Source of the DNA: Streptomyces sp. NBC_01304
Lineage (GTDB): Bacteria; Actinomycetota; Actinomycetes; Streptomycetales; Streptomycetaceae
DNA length: 64,000 nt
NCBI RefSeq assembly: GCF_035975855.1
Contig: NZ_CP109055.1
Coordinates: 4,898,001-4,962,000, forward strand
Direction: 5' to 3'
Part shown: positions 24,820 through 33,561 of the stretch, piece by piece
How the letters are laid out: every line of letters starts with the position of its first letter
Position numbering within the stretch: position 1 is the first letter of the stretch
Notes under the pieces: model-generated
What the model saw: only the letters and a program-made list of their open reading frames with translations
The model's database searches: none
Told to the model about the DNA's origin: nothing
Made by a program: the position numbers and the translations under genes

Positions 24820-26007
24820 ATGCACATCCGTATGCCGAGACGGCTTGGCGGGGTGATCGCCGCAGTGGCCCTCGCGGCGGCCCTGCCCGCCGTCTCCACC
24901 CCCGCACAGGCCGCCGAGGCCCCCCTTGCCACGGCCGCCGACAACCCCGGCGACATCGTCAGCATCGCCGATTCCTCCTTCCACCCCCTCCCCGGCCAGC
25001 CCACCAACACCAAGGCCTGGAAGGTCAATTACCGCTCCACCACCGCGCTCGGGAAGCCGAACGTCGTCTCCGGCACGGTGATCGTCCCCCAGGACGGCAG
25101 GACCGGGCCCCGCCCCCTGATCACGTACGCGGTCGGCACCGTCGGCCTCGGTGACGGCTGCGCGCCGAGCGCCAACTTCCCCAAGGGGACCGGCCTCGAG
25201 GCCAACCTGATCCAGCAGCTCACCTGGCGCGGCTGGGCCGTCGTGGTCACCGACTACGAGGGTCTCGGCACGCCCGGCGACCACACCTACACGGTGGGCC
25301 GCTCGGCCGGGCAGTCGATGCTGGACGCGGCCCGCGCCGCCCAGAAGATGCCGGCCGCCGCCCAGTCCGGGCTGAGCAAGGACAGCCCCGTAGGCATCAT
25401 GGGCTACTCGCAGGGCGGCCAGGCCTCCAGTTGGGCGGCCGAGCTGCACGACACGTACGCGCCCGAGCTCAAGGTGAAGGGCACCGCGACCGGCGGCGTA
25501 CCGGCCAAGCTCTCCGCGCTCGTGCCGGTGCACGACGGGTCGTACGGCTCGGGGCTGCTGTTCATGGCGGCGTCCGGGCAGAGCGCGGCCTACCCGGAGC
25601 TGAAGCTGGACTCGTATCTGAACACCGCGGGCAAGAAGCTGGTCGACTTCTTCCGCACCAACTGCGTGGCGATCGACTCCACGGTCGGCTCGTTCAAGAA
25701 GATCTCCGACCTGACGACGACGAACCCGCTGGAAACCCCGGAGTGGAAGCAGCGCCTGAGCGAGTCGGACCTCGGCAGGCACAAGCCCGACCACCCCGTC
25801 TACCTCTACCACGCGATCGGCGACGAGCTGATCCCGTACGCACTCGGCAAGGGCCTCAAGGACGACTGGTGCGCCAAGGGCGGGAACGTCCACTGGCGGT
25901 CCATCGTGGTCGGCGAGCACGTCTCCGGGGTGATCACGGAGGCGTTCGCGGTCCAGAACTGGCTGGCCGACCGCTTCGCGGGAAAGCCCACGGGCGGCAA
26001 CTGCTAG
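24820..26007 (+). CDS. Secreted lipase (LIP family)
   Basis: 395 residues with a clear signal peptide (VIAAVALAAALPAVSTPAQA, cleaved near residue 31). The mature enzyme is an alpha/beta hydrolase of the secretory lipase family: PLITYAVGTVGLGDGCAPS, VVVTDYEGLGTPGDHTY, and the nucleophile GYSQGGQASSW. A late aspartate or histidine (IGDELIPY, GEHVSG) can complete the triad. ATG 24820 was chosen; the upstream reading overlaps the AraC gene. Convergent with the aminopeptidase gene. Confidence 0.92.
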   Translation: MHIRMPRRLGGVIAAVALAAALPAVSTPAQAAEAPLATAADNPGDIVSIADSSFHPLPGQPTNTKAWKVNYRSTTALGKPNVVSGTVIVPQDGRTGPRPLITYAVGTVGLGDGCAPSANFPKGTGLEANLIQQLTWRGWAVVVTDYEGLGTPGDHTYTVGRSAGQSMLDAARAAQKMPAAAQSGLSKDSPVGIMGYSQGGQASSWAAELHDTYAPELKVKGTATGGVPAKLSALVPVHDGSYGSGLLFMAASGQSAAYPELKLDSYLNTAGKKLVDFFRTNCVAIDSTVGSFKKISDLTTTNPLETPEWKQRLSESDLGRHKPDHPVYLYHAIGDELIPYALGKGLKDDWCAKGGNVHWRSIVVGEHVSGVITEAFAVQNWLADRFAGKPTGGNC

Positions 26008-26016
26008 GCGCGAGTT

Positions 26017-26085
26017 GACTTGTGGGGGAAAGGGGGCAGGCGAACCGGGACAAAACACCCGGCTCGCCGCCCCTTTTCCCCCACT
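26017..26085. terminator. Large bidirectional terminator palindrome
   Basis: About 28 bp on each side pair with a few mismatches: ACTTGTGGGGGAAAGGGGGC and following bases with the stretch ending GCCCCTTTTCCCCCACTT. The loop is about 10 bases (near CAAAACAC). It separates convergent lipase and aminopeptidase genes. Confidence 0.85.
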
Positions 26086-26133
26086 TACCCTTCTTCTCAG
26101 CTGCCGTCCGCCGCCGAGTCAGCGCCGCCCGAG

Positions 26134-27735
26134 TCAGCCGCTGTCCGAGCCGTCCGACCCGCACGACGAGCCCGTCCTGGGGAGCGAGCCGTAGAGGAGG
26201 AAGTCGTTCACCTTGTTGTGGACGCACTTCGACGAGGAGTAACCCGTGTGGCCCTCGCCCCTGTTGTCGAGCACGACCGCCGAGTCGCCGAGCACGGCCG
26301 CCGTCTCGGTCGTCCACTGGTACGGGGTCGCCGGGTCGCCGCGCGTGCCGACGAGCAGGAACTTCGGCGTGTTCACGTCCTTGATCTCGCGGATGTAGTC
26401 GGTGCCCTTGGGATAGCCGTAGCAGCTCAGGACGTGCAGCAGGCTCTCCGGACCGAAGATCGGCGAGGCCTCGTAGAACTGCCGCTCCAGCTCCTCGATC
26501 TTGGCCTCGTTCTGCAGGTCCTTGGCCGTGGGCCGGTCGGGGTCGTCCGCGCAGTTCACCGCCACCAGGGCGGCCCCGGAGTTGTCCATCGGGATCTCCA
26601 TCGGCTCCGCCTCCGCCCGGCCGGCGGAGATCGGGGAGACGACCGGAGAGACCGAAGGCAGCAGCGCCCCGTCCGTCGGATCGGTGGGCGGCATCAGGGT
26701 GCCGCTGATCCGCATCAGCGACCTCGGGTCGCCGTCCGCGATGAGCGAGGTCAGGGCCTGCGAGAGATAGGGCCACATGCTCCTGCTGTACAGGGCCTTG
26801 CCGAGCGAGGCGACCAGGTCGCTGCCGGCGAAGACCTGACCGTCCTCGGTGGTGACGGGGGCCTCGTAGAGCTGGTTGATCACGCGGCGGATGTTCTGCT
26901 TGGCGTCCCGCGAGTTGGCACCGAGCGCACAGCCCGCGTTCGACGAGCACCAGGTCACGAAGTTGTCGAGCGCCGTCTGCTGGCCCTCGGCACCGACCAG
27001 GGCCTGCTCGGTGAGCGGCTCGGTCAGGGTGTCCACGCCGTCGAGCACCATCCGGCCGACCCGCTTGGGGAATTGGGCGGTGTAGACCGCGCCGAGCCGG
27101 GTGCCGTACGAGAAGCCGAGGTAGTTGAGCTTCTTGTCGCCGAGGACGGAACGCAGGACGTCCATGTCCCGCGAGACATTGACCGTGCCCATGTGGTGCA
27201 GCACGGGCGGCGAGTGCTTCTCGCACACCTTGTAGCTCTTCTGGAGGAAGGCGAGCAGCTCGTCGAGGTCGAAGCCGCCCTGCGCGTCGGGCACGAGCTG
27301 GGGGAGGTCGCTGCCGTCGCCGCAGGTCACCGGGGAGCTGTAGCCGACGCCACGCGGGTCGAAGCCCACCACGTCGTAGCCGTTGGTCAGGTCGCCGAAT
27401 TCCTTGGCGGCCGACGCGAGCCCCGTGACCGTGCTCTCGCCGGGCCCGCCGAAGTTCAGCAGCACCGAACCGCGGGGCTTGCTCGTGGAGGCCTTGATCC
27501 GGTTGACGGCCAGCTTGACGGTGCCCTGGTCCGGGGCCGCGTAGTCGACCGGGACCTCGACCTTGGCGCACTGCATGCCGTCGGTCTCGTCGGGCAGGTC
27601 CGTGCACTTACCCCACGTGACCTTCTGCTGGTAGAAGCGGTTCAGGTCCGGCCCGCTGTCTGCAGCGAGCGCGGGTGAACCGGCGCCCAGCAGGGCAAGA
27701 GCGGCGGCGCCGGTGATCACACAGCGTGTGCGCAT
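26134..27735 (-). CDS. Secreted tripeptidyl aminopeptidase (alpha/beta hydrolase)
   Basis: 533 residues, homologous to the Streptomyces Tap/SlpD/SlpE family that trims tripeptides from secreted proteins. Signal peptide VITGAAALALLGAGSPALA. The oxyanion region is VLLNFGGPGESTV, then VVGFDPRGVGYSSPV, and the nucleophile YLGFSYGTRLGAVY. The C-terminal TAP-type cap contains LLVGTRGDPATPYQWT and EGHTGYSSSKC with the histidine. Start ATG 27735 follows CTGGAGGG. Confidence 0.92.
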   Translation of the reverse strand: MRTRCVITGAAALALLGAGSPALAADSGPDLNRFYQQKVTWGKCTDLPDETDGMQCAKVEVPVDYAAPDQGTVKLAVNRIKASTSKPRGSVLLNFGGPGESTVTGLASAAKEFGDLTNGYDVVGFDPRGVGYSSPVTCGDGSDLPQLVPDAQGGFDLDELLAFLQKSYKVCEKHSPPVLHHMGTVNVSRDMDVLRSVLGDKKLNYLGFSYGTRLGAVYTAQFPKRVGRMVLDGVDTLTEPLTEQALVGAEGQQTALDNFVTWCSSNAGCALGANSRDAKQNIRRVINQLYEAPVTTEDGQVFAGSDLVASLGKALYSRSMWPYLSQALTSLIADGDPRSLMRISGTLMPPTDPTDGALLPSVSPVVSPISAGRAEAEPMEIPMDNSGAALVAVNCADDPDRPTAKDLQNEAKIEELERQFYEASPIFGPESLLHVLSCYGYPKGTDYIREIKDVNTPKFLLVGTRGDPATPYQWTTETAAVLGDSAVVLDNRGEGHTGYSSSKCVHNKVNDFLLYGSLPRTGSSCGSDGSDSG

Positions 27736-27866
27736 TGGCAACCCTCCAGGAAGGTGCCCCTCGGGCCACGATAGGTGCGCTCCCCCGGTGCCGCCTCCTC
27801 ACGCTACGTACGCGATCAAGCATTTACGCGTACGCAGCGTGAGATCGCTTCCCGTACCGCGTGAGG

Positions 27867-29771
27867 TCACCTCACGTACAGCGCGTCGATCTCCTTCGCG
27901 AAGTCCCGTTCCACAGCGGCCCGTTTGATCTTCAGCGAGGGCGTGAGATGCCCGCCCTCCTCGGTGAAGTCGATCGGCAGCACGGTGAACCGCCGGATCG
28001 ACTCGGCCCGCGAGACGAGCTTGTTGGCGTCGTCCACCGCGCGCTGCAGCGTCGCCTGCAGCTCCGGGTCGGCCACCAGCTCCTCGATCGGAAGATCGTC
28101 CTTCTTCTTCATCCGGCGCCAGTGCGCGATGCCGTCGGGCTCCAGGGTGATCAGCGCGGTGATGTACGGCCGGAAGTCGCCGACCACCATGCACTGGCCG
28201 ACCAGCGGATGCGCGCGCAGCCAGTCCTCCAGGGGCGCGGGGGCGACGTTCTTGCCCCCGGTCGTGATCAGGATGTCCTTCTTGCGGCCGGTGATCGCGA
28301 GATAGCCGTCGTCGTCGAGCGCGCCGATGTCACCGGTCGCGAACCATTCCCCGCCGTTGCCGGCGGACGCGGGCACGGCGGCCCCCGCCTGGGCATCCCA
28401 GTACCCGTCGAAGACCTGACCCCCGGCGAGCAGCACCTCCCCGTCGTCGGCGATGCGCACCCTGGTGCCGGGCAGGGGCCAACCGACCGTCCCCAGGCGG
28501 GGCTTGAGGGGTGGCGTGACGGTCGCGGCGGCCGTGGTCTCGGTGAGGCCGTACCCCTCGAAGACGTCGATGCCGGCCCCCGCGTAGAACGCCCCGAGCC
28601 AGCTCCCGAGCGGCGAGCCCCCGCAGATCGCGTACCGCACCTTGCCGCCGAGCGCGGCCCGGATGCGCCGGTAGACCAGCGGGTCGTAGAGCGCGCGGGC
28701 CAGGCGGAGCCCGAGACCGGGGCCGGGACCCGTGCCGTGCTGCTCGGCCTCCAGCGCCTCGCCGTAGCGTCGCGCGATGCGGGCCGCCCGGTCGAAGGAC
28801 GAGGCGCGGCCCATCTTCTCGGCCGTGGCACGACCGGTGTTGAAGACCTTTTCGAGTACGTACGGAATCGCGAGCAGGAACGTCGGTCTGAACCCCGCCA
28901 GATCGCCCAGCAGATCCTCGGTCTGAATGCTCGGCGCATGCCCGAGCCGCACCCGCGCCCGCAGACAGCCGACCGCGACCATGCGCCCGAAGACGTGCGA
29001 CAGCGGCAGGAAGAGAAGGGTGGAGGCGGGCTCCTTGCTCATCGACTTGAAGACGGGGTGGAGGAGTTCGATGGCGTTGTCGACCTCGGCGAAGAAGTTG
29101 CCGTGCGTGAGGACACAGCCCTTGGGGCGACCGGTGGTGCCCGAGGTGTAGATGAGGGTGGCGATGTCGTCCGGGGTGAGGGCGGCACGCCGGGCCGCCA
29201 ACTCCTTGTCCCCGTCGGGGAGTCGACGCCCCGCCTCGGCGACATCGGCCAGCTCCCCGAAGGTCCACACATGCGCCAGATCCGGTATCCGGTCCCGCTC
29301 GGGCCCGAGCGCGGCGGCCTGCTCCTGGCCCTCGACGGCGAGCGCGACGGCCCCCGAGTCCTGCAGGATCCACCGGGTCTGGAACGCGGACGACGTCGGA
29401 TACACCGGCACGGTGACCAGCCCCGCCGCCCACGCCGCGAAGTCGAGCAGCGTCCACTCGTAGGTCGTCCTGGCCATGATGGCGAGCCGGTCACCCGGGG
29501 CGAGCCCATGGGCGATCAGCCCCTTGGCGAGGGTCGCCACCTCGGCCGCGAAGTCGGCCGCCGTGACGTCCACCCACTGCCCGCCCCGCTTCCGGCTGAG
29601 GACGGCCTCGGCCGGGGCCTCGGCGGCGTTGGCGAAGGGGATGTCGGCGAGGGAGCCGGAGGTCACGGCTGGTGCGAGCGGCGGTACGTGGACCTCGCGG
29701 ACCACCCCGTCGATACGGGCCCTGGTGGGCTCGACCAGGGGTGGTTGCGCGGCGGTTGGCTGGCGAGACAC
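27867..29771 (-). CDS. fadD: Long-chain acyl-CoA synthetase (AMP-forming), second copy
   Basis: 634 residues, ANL superfamily. The AMP-binding P-loop is TLIYTSGTTGRPKGC, with YGLTETTAAATV, WFATGDIG and AITGRKKDILITTGGKN downstream. It starts at GTG 29771, after AAGGGAGC; upstream ATG codons fall in the tandem-repeat array and are unlikely. It lies downstream of the thiolase gene, 220 bp away, in the same direction, so it may share the fatty-acid module. The gene is preceded by six 13-bp repeats. Confidence 0.92.
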   Translation of the reverse strand: MSRQPTAAQPPLVEPTRARIDGVVREVHVPPLAPAVTSGSLADIPFANAAEAPAEAVLSRKRGGQWVDVTAADFAAEVATLAKGLIAHGLAPGDRLAIMARTTYEWTLLDFAAWAAGLVTVPVYPTSSAFQTRWILQDSGAVALAVEGQEQAAALGPERDRIPDLAHVWTFGELADVAEAGRRLPDGDKELAARRAALTPDDIATLIYTSGTTGRPKGCVLTHGNFFAEVDNAIELLHPVFKSMSKEPASTLLFLPLSHVFGRMVAVGCLRARVRLGHAPSIQTEDLLGDLAGFRPTFLLAIPYVLEKVFNTGRATAEKMGRASSFDRAARIARRYGEALEAEQHGTGPGPGLGLRLARALYDPLVYRRIRAALGGKVRYAICGGSPLGSWLGAFYAGAGIDVFEGYGLTETTAAATVTPPLKPRLGTVGWPLPGTRVRIADDGEVLLAGGQVFDGYWDAQAGAAVPASAGNGGEWFATGDIGALDDDGYLAITGRKKDILITTGGKNVAPAPLEDWLRAHPLVGQCMVVGDFRPYITALITLEPDGIAHWRRMKKKDDLPIEELVADPELQATLQRAVDDANKLVSRAESIRRFTVLPIDFTEEGGHLTPSLKIKRAAVERDFAKEIDALYVR

Positions 29772-29804
29772 AGGCGGCTGCTCCCTTGGCTGCGTTCGTG
29801 CGTG

Positions 29805-29882
29805 CCGTACATGGATCCCGTAAATGGATCCCGTACATGGATCCCGTTCGTGCATCCCGTACGTACATCCCGTTCGTACATC
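29805..29882. repeat. Six tandem 13-bp repeats upstream of the acyl-CoA synthetase
   Basis: Units: CCGTACATGGATC, CCGTAAATGGATC, CCGTACATGGATC, CCGTTCGTGCATC, CCGTACGTACATC, CCGTTCGTACATC, exactly head to tail from 29805 to 29882. A degenerate unit may precede them. They sit 34 to 111 bp upstream of the gene start, in the position of promoter and operators. Confidence 0.95.
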
Positions 29883-29961
29883 TCCCCGGCACGGACGGGT
29901 GTGGAGAAGGAGGGGAGAGTAAGGGGGGAGTTGGACGCACCCTGGCCGGATGCGCCCCCTG

Positions 29962-30021
29962 TCAGGCCCGCTCGAGAATCGCCGTCACTCCCCGTCAGGC
30001 CCGCTCGAGAATCGCCGTCAC
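29962..30021. repeat. Direct repeat of the thiolase 3' end
   Basis: A 27-28 bp sequence beginning GTCAGGCCCGCTCGAGAATC occurs twice, about 33 bp apart (29962-29989 and about 29995-30021). The second copy is the end of the thiolase gene including its stop; the first is a duplicate just downstream. Confidence 0.85.
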
Positions 30022-31275
30022 CCCTTGCCCGCCCGCCGCGCAGATCGAGATCAGCCCGCGCGCCGGCCCTTCCTTCTCGGCGAGCAGCTTCCCCAGGGTG
30101 GCCACGATCCGGGCCCCGGTGGCCGCGAAGGGATGCCCGGTGGCCAGCGACGACCCCGCGACATTCAGCCGCGAACGGTCCACCGGCGCGAGCCCCCGCT
30201 TCTCCCAGGCCGCGAGGGTGGCCAGGACCTGGGAGGCGAACGCCTCATGGATCTCGTACAGGTCGAAGTCCTCGATCCCGAGCCCGGCCCGCTCCAGCAT
30301 CCGCGGCACCGCGTACGCCGGGGCCATCAGCAGCCCGTCCTCGCCGTCGGCCACGTCCCCGCCGACGAAGTCGACCGCGGCGGTCTCGTACGCCGTGAGG
30401 TAGGCGAGGGGTTCCAGGCCGCGCGCCGCCGCCCACTCCTCGCTCGCGAGCAGCACGGTCGCCGCCCCGTCCGTCAGAGGGGTCGAATTGCCCGCGGTCA
30501 TGGTCGGGTTGTCACCCTTGACCCCGAACACCGGCTTCAGCGTGGCCAGCTTCTCGACGGTCGAGCCGGGCCGCAGATTCTGGTCCCGGTCCAGTCCCCG
30601 GAAGGGCACGACCAGATCGTCCAGGAAGCCCCGCTCGTACGCGGCAGCGAGCCGCTGGTGGCTGGCCGCCGCCAGCTCGTCCTGCGCCTGCCTCTGCACA
30701 CCCCACTTCCGCGCGGTCACCGCCGCGTGCTCGCCCATCGAGAGCTTGGTGCGCGGCTCGGCGTTGCGCGGGATGTCGGGGACGAGGTGCTTCGGCCTGA
30801 CCTTGCTCAAGGCCTTGATCCGGGCCCCCGCCGACCTGGCCCGCCGCGCCTCCAGAAGGATCTTCCTCAGCTGGTCGTTCACCCCGAGCGGGGCATCGCT
30901 CGCGGTGTCGGCGCCGCCCGCGATCGCGCTGTCCAGCTGACCGAGGGCGATCTTGTTGGCAGCCGCGATGACGGCCTGCAGGCCGGTGCCGCACGCCTGC
31001 TGGATGTCGTACGCGGGTGTCCGCGCGGCCAGCTTCGAGCCGAGCACGGTCTCCCGGGCGAGGTTGAAGTCCCGGCTGTGCTTGAGCACCGCGCCCGCGA
31101 CGAACTCGCCGACCGTCTCGCCCGCCAGGCCGTACCGCTCGACCAGGCCGTCGAGCGCGGCCGTCAGCATCTCCTGGTTGGACGCGGTCGCATAGGGACC
31201 GTCGGAGCGCGCGAACGGGATCCGGCTGCCACCTATGACAGCGACCCTCCGCACGGTATTGCTTACGGTGCTCAT
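29995..31275 (-). CDS. Acetyl-CoA C-acetyltransferase (thiolase, FadA2/FadI-like)
   Basis: 426 residues. The nucleophile is the cysteine in IQQACGTGLQA (about residue 91). The second histidine is in YEIHEAFASQ, and the acid/base cysteine in ISICAAGGQGV at the end. Length and motifs fit degradative thiolases of the FadA2 group. It is divergent from a FabG4-like reductase and MaoC gene; the same arrangement (fadA2, fabG4, htdX) is known in mycobacteria. The shared gap holds TetR-type palindromes. Confidence 0.94.
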   Translation of the reverse strand: MSTVSNTVRRVAVIGGSRIPFARSDGPYATASNQEMLTAALDGLVERYGLAGETVGEFVAGAVLKHSRDFNLARETVLGSKLAARTPAYDIQQACGTGLQAVIAAANKIALGQLDSAIAGGADTASDAPLGVNDQLRKILLEARRARSAGARIKALSKVRPKHLVPDIPRNAEPRTKLSMGEHAAVTARKWGVQRQAQDELAAASHQRLAAAYERGFLDDLVVPFRGLDRDQNLRPGSTVEKLATLKPVFGVKGDNPTMTAGNSTPLTDGAATVLLASEEWAAARGLEPLAYLTAYETAAVDFVGGDVADGEDGLLMAPAYAVPRMLERAGLGIEDFDLYEIHEAFASQVLATLAAWEKRGLAPVDRSRLNVAGSSLATGHPFAATGARIVATLGKLLAEKEGPARGLISICAAGGQGVTAILERA

Positions 31276-31296
31276 CTCGACCAGCTCCTGACCCTT

Positions 31297-31318
31297 GAGT
31301 AACCTTACTCAGAAGTAA
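31297..31318. promoter_or_regulatory. TetR operator between thiolase and fabG4-like genes
   Basis: GAGTAA-CC-TTACTC (31297-31310; 7-2-7 with the flanking bases) overlaps TTACTC-AG-AAGTAA (31305-31318). It shares half-sites with the palindrome in front of the TetR gene, so it is probably the binding site of that regulator for both divergent promoters. Confidence 0.75.
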
Positions 31319-31345
31319 ATTTACGACTGAGCTGGGAGTTGGACA

Positions 31346-32713
31346 ATGGCCGACCGCTATCTGAACTTCACCGGTACCGCCCCCGGCCGCCTCCTGGCCC
31401 GCAGGCTCGGCCTGCCCCAGCCTGCCGCACTGCGCCGCTGGTCCGTCGAACACCCCACGCTGGAGGGCCCGTTGCTGCACCTCACGGCCGGTACGTCGAA
31501 GCTGGACGGCCTTGCCGAGCTGCTGGCCGGGACCGGGTTGAAGCTCGGGGCCGAGCGGCCCGCGGCGGTCGTGCTCGATGCCACGGGGGTCTCGGACGTC
31601 GCCGCGCTCGCCGAGGTGCACACGGCCCTGCACCCGGTGGTCCGCTCCATCGCCACCAGCGGCCGGGTCGTCGTGCTCGGCGCACCGCTGTCCGCCGACG
31701 ACCACCATCAGGCCGCCGCCCAGCAGGCCTTGGAGGGTTTCGTACGTTCCCTCGGCAAGGAGCTCGGCCGGGGCAGGACCGCGACGCTGGTCCGCACACC
31801 TTCGGCTGCAGCCGCGGGGTCGACCCTGTGTTTCCTTCTCTCTCCCAAGTCGGCCTACGTCAGCGGCCAGGTCATCGAGGTCGCAGAGGTCGCAGAGATC
31901 GCCGAGGTCACCAAGGTCACCAAGGTCACCAAGGTCACCGAGAGGGCGGAGGCGGCACTTGAAGCACCTGACCGGGACCGTCCGCTGGCCGGGCGCATCG
32001 CGCTGGTGACCGGCGCGGCACGCGGAATCGGCGAGTCGGTGGCGGCGACGCTGGCCCGGGACGGGGCCCATGTGATCGTGCTCGACGTGCCCTCGGCGGA
32101 GGCCGACCTGACGGCGGTCGCCGGGCGCCTCGGCGGCACCGCGCTCGCGCTCGACATCACGGCGGACGACGCGGGCGAACGGATCGCGGCAGCTCTGCCC
32201 TCCGGGGGCCTGGACATCCTCGTCCACAACGCGGGCATCACCCGCGACCGCAAGCTGGCCAACATGGCGGCAGACCGCTGGAGTTCGGTGCTGGAGGTGA
32301 ACCTGGCGAGCGTCCTGCGGACGACCGACGCCCTCCTGAAGGCGGGCGCGATCAACCGAGGCGGCCGCATCGTCGCCACGGCCTCGATCAGCGGCATCGC
32401 GGGCAACGCGGGCCAGACCAACTACGCGGCGAGCAAGGCGGGCATCATCGGCCTGGTCCGCGCGCTCGCCCCGACCGCGCTCGCCGAACACGGCGTGACG
32501 GTGAACGCGGTCGCCCCCGGCTTCATCGAGACCAAGATGACCGCCGCGGTCCCGCTCTTCATCCGCGAGGCCGGCCGCCGGATGAACTCCCTTGCCCAGG
32601 GCGGACTCCCGGTGGACGTCGCCGAGACCACGGCCTGGTTCGCGAGCCCCGCCTCGGGCGGCGTGAACGGCCAGGTCGTCCGGGTGTGCGGGCAGAGCCT
32701 GCTGGGGGCCTGA
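31346..32713 (+). CDS. fabG: High-molecular-weight 3-oxoacyl-ACP/CoA reductase (FabG4-like)
   Basis: 455 residues. The C-terminal 250 residues are a classical short-chain dehydrogenase: IALVTGAARGIGESVAATLA (NAD site), HNAGITRD, the catalytic Ser in ATASISG, and YAASKAG (Tyr-x-x-x-Lys). The N-terminal 170 residues are the degenerate flavodoxin-like half found in mycobacterial FabG4. The linker has a seven-fold EVA/EVT/KVT repeat. It is followed after 2 bp by a MaoC dehydratase gene, forming an operon that makes or degrades acyl chains. Confidence 0.93.
   Translation: MADRYLNFTGTAPGRLLARRLGLPQPAALRRWSVEHPTLEGPLLHLTAGTSKLDGLAELLAGTGLKLGAERPAAVVLDATGVSDVAALAEVHTALHPVVRSIATSGRVVVLGAPLSADDHHQAAAQQALEGFVRSLGKELGRGRTATLVRTPSAAAAGSTLCFLLSPKSAYVSGQVIEVAEVAEIAEVTKVTKVTKVTERAEAALEAPDRDRPLAGRIALVTGAARGIGESVAATLARDGAHVIVLDVPSAEADLTAVAGRLGGTALALDITADDAGERIAAALPSGGLDILVHNAGITRDRKLANMAADRWSSVLEVNLASVLRTTDALLKAGAINRGGRIVATASISGIAGNAGQTNYAASKAGIIGLVRALAPTALAEHGVTVNAVAPGFIETKMTAAVPLFIREAGRRMNSLAQGGLPVDVAETTAWFASPASGGVNGQVVRVCGQSLLGA
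31877..31939 (+). repeat. In-frame 9-bp tandem repeat (seven units)
   Basis: GAGGTCGCA twice, GAGATCGCC, GAGGTCACC, then AAGGTCACC three times, encoding EVA-EVA-EIA-EVT-KVT-KVT-KVT from residue 178, exactly at the domain linker. Confidence 0.95.
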
Positions 32714-32715
32714 CC

Positions 32716-33561
32716 ATGACCGTCGTACGCCTCACCGCCGCGCCCCGGCTCACCCCGCTGCTCCTTCGGGGCGCGGCACTGTCGCCGCTCAAGCGGGTCA
32801 AGCCCGATGCCACCGCGCCGGACACCCGCCTCGTGCTGCCGGACGCGCCCCTCGACGCGCGGCGGTTGGCCGCCTACCGCCGGATCTGCGAGTTCCCGGC
32901 GCAGGGCCCGCTCCCGGTGACGTATCCACACATCCTCGGATTCCCCCTGGCGATGCGCCTGATGGCGGCGCACGACTTCCCACTGCCGCTGCTCGGCCTC
33001 GTCCACACATCGATCGAGATCGACCAGCGGCAGCCCCTGGAGGCGTCGTCGGCAACTCTCGAACTCACGGTGTACGCGGCGAAGTTGGCTCCGCATCACA
33101 GGGGGACGGAGGCCACCTTGGTCACCGAGGCCCGCCTCCTGGGCGACCTGGTGTGGTCATCCCGCTCCACCTACCTGGCCCGGCACCGGACCAGCACCCC
33201 CCGCCCTGAGGAGACCCGCCCCAACCCCCTCCCCGCACGCGCCGAGTGGCGGCTGCCGGGCGATCTCGGCCGCCGCTACGGCTCCGCATCCGGCGACCGC
33301 AACCCCATCCACCTCCACCCGCTCACCGCGAAGGCCTTCGGCTTCCCGCGCGCCATCGCGCACGGCATGTGGACGGTCGCCCGCTGCCTCGCCGAACAGG
33401 GCGCCGAGGGGCCCGTCCGGGTGCGGGCGGACTTCAAGGCCCCGGTCCTGCTGCCCGGCACAGTGACGTACTCGGCCGAGGGCGGCGCCTTCGAGCTGCG
33501 CGGCGGCAAGGACGGCGGGCGCCTGCACCTCACCGGCGAGGTGTCCTCACCGGGGAGCTGA
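32716..33561 (+). CDS. MaoC-like (R)-3-hydroxyacyl dehydratase (HtdX-like)
   Basis: 281 residues with two hot-dog halves. The hydratase motif is in the second half: YGSASGDRNPIHLHPLTAKA, followed by GFPRAIAHGMWTVA. The first half is degenerate, as in mycobacterial HtdX. Coupled to the reductase gene by a 2-bp gap. Its last 15 bp overlap the 3' end of the convergent TetR gene. Confidence 0.9.
   Translation: MTVVRLTAAPRLTPLLLRGAALSPLKRVKPDATAPDTRLVLPDAPLDARRLAAYRRICEFPAQGPLPVTYPHILGFPLAMRLMAAHDFPLPLLGLVHTSIEIDQRQPLEASSATLELTVYAAKLAPHHRGTEATLVTEARLLGDLVWSSRSTYLARHRTSTPRPEETRPNPLPARAEWRLPGDLGRRYGSASGDRNPIHLHPLTAKAFGFPRAIAHGMWTVARCLAEQGAEGPVRVRADFKAPVLLPGTVTYSAEGGAFELRGGKDGGRLHLTGEVSSPGS

Noticed and set aside
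29805-29882. CRISPR array
   Set aside because: The 13-bp units have no spacers.
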